Part shown: positions 52,861 to 61,236 of the stretch, in pieces | Layout: every line of letters starts with the position of its first letter | Position numbering within the stretch: position 1 is the first letter of the stretch | From: DAOTWA01 sp963702935 | GTDB lineage: Bacteria > Chloroflexota > Anaerolineae > Anaerolineales > Anaerolineaceae | Assembly: GCA_963702935.1 (NCBI GenBank) | Contig: OY969772.1 | Span: forward strand, 1,178,001 to 1,242,000 | DNA: 64,000 bases | Reading direction: 5' to 3' | Position numbers and translations under genes: made by a program | Notes under the pieces: generated by a model | Seen by the model: only the letters and a program-made list of their open reading frames with translations | What the model was told of the DNA's origin: nothing | Databases searched by the model: none

Positions 52861-54573
52861 CATTGCCGCTTCCAGGATCTCCTCCGCCGAGGTGAGGTTG
52901 GCCTGGCTCACCCCGCCCAGCATCAGGGCCAGCTCTTCCCGGCGCGTCTCGCCGCTGAGCGGAGCCACGTGCGTGAGGGTGCGGCCTTCGCGCACTTCTT
53001 TCGTGACCTTGAAGTGCTGGTCGCCGAAGGCGGCCAACTGCGGCAGGTGGGTGACGCACAGCACCTGGTGCTCGCGCGCCAGACTCCATAGCTTCTCACC
53101 GATGACCAGCCCGATGCGCCCGCCGATGCCCTGGTCGATCTCGTCGAAGATCAGGGTGGGGATGGTGTCGGCGCGCGCCAGGATGTTCTTGAGCGCCAGC
53201 ATCAGGCGCGAAGTCTCGCCGCCCGAAGCGATCTTCACCAGGGGCTTCAAGCCTTCGCCGGGGTTGGGCGCCACCAGGAACTCGGCCCGGTCGAAGCCGC
53301 TGCCGTCGAAGGCCAGGCGACTGCCATCCGGCAGGGGCAGCCCCTGCGGATCGGGCCGCGTCTGGAAATCGACCGCGAAGCGCGCCTCGGCCATGCTCAG
53401 GTCGTCCAGCTCGACCTCGATGGACTTCGCCAGGCGCTCGGCGGCCGCGTGGCGCGCCTGCGAGAGCGCCTGGGCCGCGCCGGATAATTTCCGCAGCAGG
53501 GCCTGCTCGGCCTCTTCCAGCTCGGCGATGCGCTCGCCGGCGTGGGCGATGGCGTCGAGCTGTTGGTGCGCCTCCTCAGCGTAGGCCAGCACCGCCTCGA
53601 TGGCATTGCCGTACTTGCGCTTGAGGGTGTTGATCAAGTCCAGGCGCTCTTCTACCTGTTCCAGGCGGCGCGGGTTGAACTCGATGTGCTCCAGGTAATC
53701 GCGCAGGTCGCGGCTCAGCTCAGACAGGCTTTCCAACAGGCCCTCCGCCTGCTCTTGCAGGGCCTCGCGGGAGGCGTCGATGCGCGCCAGTGAGGAGAGG
53801 GCGTGCGCGGCCTGCCCCAGCAGATCGGTGGCGGCGGGCGTCTCCGGGCTGCCTTCGTCCAGCGCGGCCAGGGTGGCCTGGGCCAGCGAGGCCAGGCTCT
53901 CGGCGTTCGCCAGGCGGGTGCGATCCTGGCGCAGCTCTTCTTCTTCACCGGGGCTCAGGTGGGCCGCTTCGATCTCCTGGATCTGGTAATTGAGCATGTC
54001 CGTGCGGCGCGCGGAATCCTGCTCGGCCTGGCGCACCTGGGCCAGCTCCTTGCGCACCTCCTGGAGCTGGCGATAATCCCTGGCGTAAGCCGCCAGCGGC
54101 TCCTCGACCCCCGCGAAGCGATCCAGCAGGCCCAGGTGGGAGCGCACGTTGAGCAGCGAAAGGTGCTCGGATTGGCCGTGGATGTCCACCAGGTAAGCGC
54201 CGATTTCTTTCAGCAGGCTCAGGTTGGCGCTGCGCCCGTTGATGCGGGCCGCGTTGCGCCCCTCACGGCGCAGGTCGCGTTCCAGGACGAGAAACTCAGG
54301 CGAGTCTTCCAGCAGGTCCTCCCGCTCGAGGATCTCGAGGATGGGCCCTCTGGCCGGGTCGGCCAGGCGAAAGCTGCCCTCGATGCTGGCCCGCTCGGCG
54401 CCGCTGCGGATGGCGGAAGCGTCTGCTCGCCCGCCCAGCAGGGCCTCGATCGCATCCAGAATGATCGATTTGCCCGCGCCGGTCTCGCCGGTAAAGGTGA
54501 GCAGGCCTGGCTTGAACTCCAGCTCCAGGCGGTGAATGATGGCAAAATTCTCGATGCGCAATTCGGTCAGCAT
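52837..54573 (-). CDS. recN: DNA repair protein RecN
   Basis: The 578-residue SMC-like ATPase has IENFAIIHRLELEF at the start and Walker A GETGAGKS at residues 29-36. A long coiled coil (about 160-370) follows, then IASGGETSRLMLALK, the Walker B LIFDEIDQGIGG and VTHLPQLAAFGD. RecN organises ends at double-strand breaks. It starts 27 nt after the B-box gene stop and so belongs to the nadK operon, an order known from other bacteria. The extreme C-terminus comes from a repeat. Confidence 0.95.
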   Translation of the reverse strand: MLTELRIENFAIIHRLELEFKPGLLTFTGETGAGKSIILDAIEALLGGRADASAIRSGAERASIEGSFRLADPARGPILEILEREDLLEDSPEFLVLERDLRREGRNAARINGRSANLSLLKEIGAYLVDIHGQSEHLSLLNVRSHLGLLDRFAGVEEPLAAYARDYRQLQEVRKELAQVRQAEQDSARRTDMLNYQIQEIEAAHLSPGEEEELRQDRTRLANAESLASLAQATLAALDEGSPETPAATDLLGQAAHALSSLARIDASREALQEQAEGLLESLSELSRDLRDYLEHIEFNPRRLEQVEERLDLINTLKRKYGNAIEAVLAYAEEAHQQLDAIAHAGERIAELEEAEQALLRKLSGAAQALSQARHAAAERLAKSIEVELDDLSMAEARFAVDFQTRPDPQGLPLPDGSRLAFDGSGFDRAEFLVAPNPGEGLKPLVKIASGGETSRLMLALKNILARADTIPTLIFDEIDQGIGGRIGLVIGEKLWSLAREHQVLCVTHLPQLAAFGDQHFKVTKEVREGRTLTHVAPLSGETRREELALMLGGVSQANLTSAEEILEAAMERMKAEG

Positions 54574-54600
54574 ACGCTTCCACCCTAAGTTGAAATCGGT

Positions 54601-55158
54601 TCAACCGATGTTGATCCCGGCCATGCGATAGTAGACGGTCGAAGCCACCAGGAAGGTGAACAGGGCCTGGTAGAGCAGCGGCAGCAGGGCAAAGAGGCCG
54701 GTTGACAGGCCGGTGCCGCCTCCCGACAGCGTGAAAAAGAGCGGGAGGATGCGGATGAAGAGCTGCGGCAGGCTGCCGGCGATCGTGCCAAGCAGGGTCA
54801 ACTGGAAGAGCAGCTTGGAGCGCCGCCGGTGCACCACCCAGCGCACCGCTTCGGCGATAATCACGCCGGCGATGGGAGCGACGAAGATGACGAAGAACCC
54901 CAAAACAGGGGCGATCCGGCTGGCCACATAAGACAGCCCGGTTGCCAGGACGATGGCCAGCGGGTAATCGATCCATTGCGCCGTGTCGAATATCTTCTGC
55001 TGGCCGCGCACGCACTCTTTGCAGCGATAGCCGGTGGGAGTGAGCACGGCGCACTGCGTACAGATGGGTTTATTGCAGCGGTTGCAACGCAGGCTGGTCT
55101 CGCGCTGAGGGTGGTTGGCGCAGTAGAGGATGGGGGCGGGATCAGATGTTTCAGTCAT
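54601..55158 (-). CDS. B-box zinc-finger membrane protein
   Basis: A 185-residue protein. The N-terminal B-box-like zinc region (CANHPQRETSLRCNRCNKPI, CTQCAV, CKEC) covers residues 12-50, followed by four hydrophobic helices. Such proteins may recruit partners to the membrane; the role is unknown. The ATG overlaps the nadK stop (ATGA), so translation is coupled. A much longer in-frame extension over nadK is a shadow. Confidence 0.8.
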   Translation of the reverse strand: MTETSDPAPILYCANHPQRETSLRCNRCNKPICTQCAVLTPTGYRCKECVRGQQKIFDTAQWIDYPLAIVLATGLSYVASRIAPVLGFFVIFVAPIAGVIIAEAVRWVVHRRRSKLLFQLTLLGTIAGSLPQLFIRILPLFFTLSGGGTGLSTGLFALLPLLYQALFTFLVASTVYYRMAGINIG

Positions 55159-56030
55159 TGAAGATTTCCACCAATCGAAGGGTTTTTCTCCATGTGAGAA
55201 GTCAGATTCCGATAAAAATAACTGGGGTCCTGGAAGCGCACGAAGGCCGCCGTGTGATCGCAAGTAGCCACGTGCACCCGGTCGCCGTCGGCCATGTTGA
55301 CCGGCGGCTGCCCGTCGATGCTCAAAGCCGCCTGGTGGGCGGTGCGCACGGTGATGTTGATCTCCGTGCCCTCCGCCAGCACGACGGCGCGGTCCACCGA
55401 AAGGTGCGGCGCCACCGGGACGATCAGGATGTTGCGCAGCTCCGGCGGCATGATCGGCCCGCCGGCAGCCAGGGCGTAGGCGGTCGAGCCGGTGGGGGTG
55501 GCCGCGATCAGCGCGTCGGCCACATAGGTGGTCAACACGTGCCCGTCCACACTGGCCGTCAGCCGCACAGGCCGCATGGACAGGCCACGCCCGATCACCA
55601 CCTCGTTCAACGCGTCCCATTGACCCAGCTTTTCCTCGCCACACCAGTGCTGGGCGCACAACATCATGCGCTTTTCCAGCCAGTAGTCGCCCTCCAGCAG
55701 TTGTGGCAGCACGGAGCGCCACTGCTTGCCGTCGATCTCCATCAGGAAGCCGAAATGGCCCAGGTTGATGCCCAGCACCGGGACGTCGTGCTGGGCGCAC
55801 AGGCGACCGGCGCGCAGCATGGTGCCGTCGCCGCCCAGGGCGATGACCACGTCGACCCCGCCTTTTTCCACCTCTGCTCGCAGCCCATCATCGTACAACG
55901 ACCCGTGGAGCACCTCCACCCCTCTGTCTTGGAGAAAGTGGTACACCGGGGAAACCTCGGCCATGGCATCCGGGATTTCCGGATGGGCCAGCACGGCAAT
56001 GCGCTTGGGAGGGGAGCTTTTAGTGGACAT
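55155..56030 (-). CDS. nadK: NAD kinase
   Basis: The 291-residue enzyme phosphorylates NAD to NADP. GGDGTML near residue 64, NLGHFGFLMEI, the substrate loop NEVVIGRG and the TPTGSTAYALAAGGPI loop are all present. It leads an operon with the B-box gene and recN. No clear ribosome site is present: TATGTCCACT overlaps the start. Confidence 0.93.
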   Translation of the reverse strand: MSTKSSPPKRIAVLAHPEIPDAMAEVSPVYHFLQDRGVEVLHGSLYDDGLRAEVEKGGVDVVIALGGDGTMLRAGRLCAQHDVPVLGINLGHFGFLMEIDGKQWRSVLPQLLEGDYWLEKRMMLCAQHWCGEEKLGQWDALNEVVIGRGLSMRPVRLTASVDGHVLTTYVADALIAATPTGSTAYALAAGGPIMPPELRNILIVPVAPHLSVDRAVVLAEGTEINITVRTAHQAALSIDGQPPVNMADGDRVHVATCDHTAAFVRFQDPSYFYRNLTSHMEKNPSIGGNLQ

Positions 56031-56040
56031 ATGGGATTAA

Positions 56041-56231
56041 TTATAGCCGCTTAAGAGAGCATTCGGTGACCGTCTTGGCGCGCCGATGGCTTCCGAAACC
56101 TGCCTGCAATGTCATTCTGAGGAGCCGGTGTCCTCCCGGCGACGAAGAATCCCGTTGTAATGCAGGCGAGCTTCCACGACGGTAACGGGATGCTTCGCTT
56201 CGCTCACCATGACAGCGCCGCAGCGGAATGC
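56041..56231. repeat. CATTCTGAGGAGC...GAAGAATCCC dispersed element
   Basis: The intergenic strip has CATTCTGAGGAGCCGG, GACGAAGAATCCCG and GGGATGCTTCGCTTCGCTCA, words I know from a widespread intergenic repeat type in many bacteria. It can fold back on itself. Single copy in this window. Confidence 0.5.
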
Positions 56232-56744
56232 TCAAGCTAAACGTTGCTTGCAGCCCGACCTGTACCCGCAGCGCGCACAGCGCGCGGCGATCTCGTGCGA
56301 GCGCGCCTGTTCCCCGCGCCGCTCCTGGATGCGCATGTCGGCCAGCAGGTCCAACAGGGCCTGCTCCAATGCGGGGGTGTAATCCACGGCGAAAGTGCGG
56401 TTGGGATAATGCAAGATGCCGTAAGGCGGGCGTACGCCCAGGCTGCGCTCTACCAACAGGCAGTAGGCGGCGAGCTGAAAGATGTGGGTGTCGTGGGGCG
56501 CTTCAGGCGTGCGGCCGGTCTTCACCTCTACCGGGATGATCTGCTTGCCCTTCTGCACCAGGTAATCCGGCTTACCGGTCAGGCCCAGCAGAGCGTCGTA
56601 CAACGGCTTCTCCACCGGCCCCCACTCACGCGTGTCGGCGTAGATGATACGCCCGCCGGGCAGACCGGCGGCCTTGCGCTGGCGCGTGGATTGCCACAAC
56701 AGGAAGGCGGCCAGCAAGACGAGCAGGAGGATCAGGACGACCAT
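56232..56744 (-). CDS. Cas4-like PD-(D/E)xK nuclease, membrane-anchored C-terminal half
   Basis: A 170-residue protein. One membrane helix (residues 2-18) is followed by the Cas4/RecB core: GKPDYLV (D), then IIPVEVKTGR (E-x-K) and HIFQLAAYCLLVE (motif QxxxY). The C-terminus has three cysteines, CARCGYRSGC, as in the iron-sulphur cluster of Cas4. The fourth cysteine of such clusters is N-terminal and is found in the ORF just upstream. Start at 56744 lacks a ribosome site, which suggests coupling or fusion with that ORF. Confidence 0.75.
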   Translation of the reverse strand: MVVLILLLVLLAAFLLWQSTRQRKAAGLPGGRIIYADTREWGPVEKPLYDALLGLTGKPDYLVQKGKQIIPVEVKTGRTPEAPHDTHIFQLAAYCLLVERSLGVRPPYGILHYPNRTFAVDYTPALEQALLDLLADMRIQERRGEQARSHEIAARCARCGYRSGCKQRLA

Positions 56745-56760
56745 CGACTTGAAAGCCGGG

Positions 56761-57000
56761 TCAGGCCAACAGCCTTTGCGTCAGATACACGGCCAGGAGC
56801 ACCAGGGCCGCCAGCAGCAGGAGCATGGCGAAAAAGCGCAGTGCTCCGGCTGCCAGCGCGCGCCGTCCGTGCTCGCGGTGCAATTCGCTGCCGGCGGCCA
56901 TCTCGGCCTGGTTCTCCGAGGCGATGCCCTGCTGGCCGAACCACCAGGCGCGCCGGCAGTACAGGTAGGTGCCGATCTCAGAGGCGCGGATCGTTCGCAT
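56761..57000 (-). CDS. Cas4-like N-terminal half with membrane helix
   Basis: A 79-residue ORF. SEIGTYLYCRRAWWF (C15) and GSELHREHGRR match the N-terminal part of Cas4-type nucleases: the first cluster cysteine and the G-x-x-x-H active-site helix. A membrane helix (about residues 53-75) ends it. The catalytic core lies in the next ORF, 16 nt downstream in another phase. It overlaps the translin gene by 23 nt and has GGGGAG before its ATG. Confidence 0.7.
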   Translation of the reverse strand: MRTIRASEIGTYLYCRRAWWFGQQGIASENQAEMAAGSELHREHGRRALAAGALRFFAMLLLLAALVLLAVYLTQRLLA

Positions 57001-57647
57001 CGAACTCCCCTGCGGGGCCCTCCAGGTGCGATTCCAGGTGGGCCAGGGCTTGCATGAGCTGCTGTTCGCGCAGGCTGGTGGTCAGGTCGCCGCGCGTGCG
57101 CTCGACGATGCCGCGCACCAGGTCGGTCTGGCGGCGCAGCCCGTTGGTGATGGCGTCCGGATAATCCAGCGTGACCAGCTCGCCGTAGATGTCGTCCATG
57201 CAGCTCAACAGGCGCTCGGTCTCCTGCGAGTAGCCCTGGCGCAGCAGGTCCAGGCAGCGCCGGCGCAGCTCGCCGGTGACCTCGGCCAGCCCGTTGAGGT
57301 AGGCGGCAAATTCCAGGCTCAGGTCTTCGGGGGTGGGGAGAGGCTGGTTCTCGATCAGCGCCACGGTGATGCTGGCCTCGCCGAACTCTTTGAGCGCGTC
57401 CTGGGTGTAGCCTGCGTAGTACAGGTCGGGGTAGCCCGTCAGGTCGCTGCGTAGCGCAGCCGCCAGGCCGCGGGCTTCGGCCAGGTGCTCGTGCGCCTGC
57501 TGGTGTTCCTCACGGTGAATAGCGCGGATGGCGTGGGCGGCGTGCCGGGTCAGCACGCGCGCGTCGGCCAGCGCCTTGTCGCGCGCCTGGGTACGGGTCT
57601 CGAATTCTCTGCGAATACGGTCGGTAATCTCGTTCTAGATTATCCAT
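56978..57647 (-). CDS. Translin-family protein (one-base frameshift near the N-terminus)
   Basis: An all-helical protein of about 222 residues after repair. LKEFGEASITVALI carries the paired glutamates typical of translin/TRAX, and the helix with RRRCLDLL follows. Translins bind single-stranded RNA or DNA, and TRAX-like members cleave RNA. The start is ATG 57647 (MDNLE) after GAGGTG; one extra base at 57631-57632 shifts the frame, and repair gives EITDRIRREFETRTQARDK. Otherwise the first ATG-like start is at 57556. Confidence 0.75.
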
Positions 57648-57653
57648 AGCACC

Positions 57654-57985
57654 TCATTTAGAAGGAGGGGGCTCCGGCGGCCGCGCCTGGCGGAAAAGCT
57701 CGTTGGCCAGGTTGGGGTCTCCGGGAATGTGGATCTCCCCGAAAGCGGCCTCGTAGCGGGCCAGGTTCTCGCCCAGGGCGCGGAAGAAGAGCTTGGCGCC
57801 CAGCGGCGACATCAACAGGCGCGCGTTGACGTGCGCCGCCGGGCCGCCGGGCAAGATCTGGGCGAAGTCGAACACCAGCTCCGCCGGCGAGTGGGAAATG
57901 CGCACCAGGTTGGCGTAGATCGGCTCCAGGCCGGAGGGATCTCCATGGGGGGCATCTGGGGTACGGGGGTCTGCGGCTGAGACAT
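57654..57985 (-). CDS. DUF3467 family protein (one-base frameshift)
   Basis: A protein of about 110 residues after repair. The DUF3467 core is YANLVRISHSPAELVFDF, then NARLLMSPLGAKLFFRAL and NLARYEAAFG. The family has no known function. The start is ATG 57985 after AGGAGG, giving a Pro-rich opening MSQPQTPVPQMPPMEIPP; a missing base near 57930 then breaks the frame. The gene starts 13 nt after ssb and ends 7 nt before the translin gene. Confidence 0.75.
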
Positions 57986-57997
57986 GCGCGCCTCCTT

Positions 57998-58429
57998 TTA
58001 GAAGGGGATATCCTCTTCGCCGCCGTCGTGCACGCCGGCCATTTCTTCACCGGGCGCAGCGCCGCTCTCGCCGCCTCCCTCACCACGCGAGGAGAGGAAG
58101 CGCACCGTTTGCGCGGTAACTTCGTAAGAAGCGGCCGCCGTCCCGTCCTGGCGGTTCCAGATGCGCGGACCGCCGGTGGCCTGGTCGGGCTGCAAGCGCC
58201 CTTCCACCAGGACTTTCGAGCCTTTCTTGAGATACTGGTTGCAGGTTTCGGCCTGCTTGCCCCACGCCGAGACGCGGAACCAGATGGTCTCTTTGACCGT
58301 CTGGCCGTTGTTGGCCGTGTACTGGCGGCTGGTGGCCACCGAGAAGGAGGTCACCGCCTGCCCGCTAGGGGTATAGCGCATTTCGGGGTCACGCCCCAGG
58401 TTGCCCACCACGATGATCGTATGCCACAT
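57998..58429 (-). CDS. ssb: Single-stranded DNA-binding protein
   Basis: The 143-residue SSB has an OB-fold at residues 1-105 (TIIVVGNLGRDPEMRYTPSG, WFRVSAWGKQAETCNQYLKKG) and a Gly/Glu-rich linker. The acidic tip EEDIPF binds partner proteins. First gene of a likely minus-strand operon with the DUF3467, translin and Cas4-like genes. An AAAGGAAC site precedes the ATG. Confidence 0.95.
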   Translation of the reverse strand: MWHTIIVVGNLGRDPEMRYTPSGQAVTSFSVATSRQYTANNGQTVKETIWFRVSAWGKQAETCNQYLKKGSKVLVEGRLQPDQATGGPRIWNRQDGTAAASYEVTAQTVRFLSSRGEGGGESGAAPGEEMAGVHDGGEEDIPF

Positions 58430-58500
58430 GAGAAGTTCCTTTCTTGAGATCGATCGACAGGATGCGGATCAGGAACAATCAGCCTTCCGAGAAAAGGCGG

Positions 58501-58613
58501 CCCCGGGCTTACCCGGGGAAAACGGCCCTCCCATCAGTACTGGGGGTTACCTCCATCACTATTGGAGAGTCGCCCCCAGTAATATTGGGGGTTACCCCCA
58601 TTCGTACTGGGGG
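58501..58613 (-). promoter_or_regulatory. Switch-like repeat region upstream of ssb
   Basis: TACTGGGGG (58538-58546), CCCCCAGTA (58573-58581) and TACTGGGGG (58605-58613) allow two exclusive 9-bp stems. GGGGGTTACCCCC (58587-58599) and CCCCGGG-CTTA-CCCGGGG (58501-58518) add further dyads. The stretch 58430-58823 holds no convincing gene. Confidence 0.5.
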
Positions 58614-58823
58614 CCTGCGGTAAATCGGTTAAAGGATTGGGGAAATTCCTGGCTATACATACCTCCTTAGAGCTGCTGGTGAACCTGGATCGACTAGGAT
58701 TTCGGGGTCAGGAGGCAAGTATGCGCTGCTTCCTGAAAAGGCATTCTGAAACCCAGGTTGTTAGAACAATTGTACAACAAAATCAAGGAAAAGAAAAGGG
58801 TTAAACGCGGTTTTAATTCCCCT

Positions 58824-59696
58824 TTAAGAGGTGGCCGTTGGCAGGCGCGGCGCGAGGGTGGGCGTGATGCCCGGCGTAGGCGTGGGCGGCCTGGGCACCG
58901 CTGCCGTCACCTGGCGAATGACCAGTTCTGTAAAGCTCACCGTCACGTCGTTCTGCCCGCCGGAACGGGCAAAGACCCCCAGGCTGCCGCTGCTCAGCAC
59001 CGGGTCGCGCGCGCTGAACTGGTAAATGTCGTTGACGAAGACGCGTATCTCGGGGCCAACGGCCCACACCGCGATGCGAGCGGCGCCCGGTGCTCCCGGC
59101 GGCACCTGGCCGCTGGGCGTCCAATCTTGCATCAGGGACACCTGGCCGTTGACGATACGCTCCAGGCGGATCTGGCCACTGCACGAGAGTAGCAGGCGGT
59201 AGAAGTTCTGCGTGCCCGTGGCGCGCAGCAACAGGCCGTACGTATCGTTGCCCATGCACAGGCTGGGAGACGCGGTGATCTCCACGTAGAAGTTATCCGG
59301 AACGGGCTGCGCCAGCAGGCTGGAAAGGTACGCCTGGGGCTGGTGCAGGGCGACGTCCAGCTCGTCGTTCTCCACCACCACGCTGCCGGCCTCCGTCTTG
59401 GAAGTCTGCCAGGCGAAAGCGCTGGAGAACCCATCACTCACCAGCACATCGCCCAGGCCGGGGTGCATCTCCGGGGTAGGGATCACCGCCTGGGTGGCGT
59501 AAGGAGTGAAGGTTGGTGTGGGCGGGAACCACACGATGGTAGGGGTAGCCGTGGCCGCCGAGAAGCTGGTGGCAGAGGGGGAAGCCAGGGCGGTTGCCGC
59601 CGGCGACCCGGCCGCCGGCGCGCAGGCACTCAGCGCCGCCAGCGCGAGCGCCAGGAGCAGGGCCAGCAGACGCCGTTTCGAGGGCAGGCTCTTCAC
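58824..59696 (-). CDS. Lipoprotein with a LamG/3-keto-disaccharide hydrolase-like domain
   Basis: A 290-residue exported lipoprotein: signal helix and lipobox LSAC (C near residue 25), a Ser/Thr/Ala/Pro linker, then a beta-sandwich (DVLVSDGFSSAFAWQT, YGLLLRATGTQNFYRLLLS, GSLGVFARSG) of the concanavalin-like type. It ends in a Pro/Thr tail. It likely binds carbohydrate outside the cell. It starts 10 nt past the purA stop. Confidence 0.75.
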   Translation of the reverse strand: MKSLPSKRRLLALLLALALAALSACAPAAGSPAATALASPSATSFSAATATPTIVWFPPTPTFTPYATQAVIPTPEMHPGLGDVLVSDGFSSAFAWQTSKTEAGSVVVENDELDVALHQPQAYLSSLLAQPVPDNFYVEITASPSLCMGNDTYGLLLRATGTQNFYRLLLSCSGQIRLERIVNGQVSLMQDWTPSGQVPPGAPGAARIAVWAVGPEIRVFVNDIYQFSARDPVLSSGSLGVFARSGGQNDVTVSFTELVIRQVTAAVPRPPTPTPGITPTLAPRLPTATS

Positions 59697-59705
59697 GACT
59701 GCCGG

Positions 59706-61004
<1,299 letters not shown>

Positions 61005-61083
61005 ATTCTACTTCCTGTCTAAAGTTGGCTAAATGAGTCCGAATATTGCGATACCGATTATACCGCATCCATTGGGGAAGGGG

Positions 61084-61126
61084 GGAGCAGGCGATGAGGC
61101 AATCAGAGATCAAAATCGCCTGCTCC
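61084..61126. repeat. GATCAGG-family fragment before the Asp-box gene
   Basis: GGAGCAGGCGAT (61084-61095) pairs with ATCGCCTGCTCC (61115-61126), with GAGGCAATCAGAGATC between. Words match the palindromes at 48220 and 49895. Confidence 0.6.
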
Positions 61127-61159
61127 TTCTCTCCTATTCCCCGATTCTCCGTTTGCCTG

Positions 61160-61165
61160 TATAAT
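61160..61165 (+). promoter_or_regulatory. -10 box upstream of the Asp-box gene
   Basis: Consensus TATAAT at 61160-61165; -35 region poor. Leader of about 65 nt to the ATG at 61237. Confidence 0.45.
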
Positions 61166-61236
61166 CCACCAGCAGGTCAATAGCACCATAGCGCTGTCCT
61201 CCCCTTCACACTTTGCTCGAATTCAGGCGACCCCCT

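Noticed and set aside
55159..55800. N-terminal extension of the B-box gene over nadK
   Set aside because: It lies opposite in phase to nadK, and the ATG at 55158 is coupled to the nadK stop.
56232..57000. CRISPR-associated locus
   Set aside because: Cas4-like motifs are present but there is no repeat-spacer array and no cas1, cas2 or effector gene.
58574..58660. 22-codon leader peptide before ssb on the minus strand after AAGGAGG
   Set aside because: Spacing of one nucleotide between AAGGAGG and ATG is too short for normal initiation, and no codon bias supports it.
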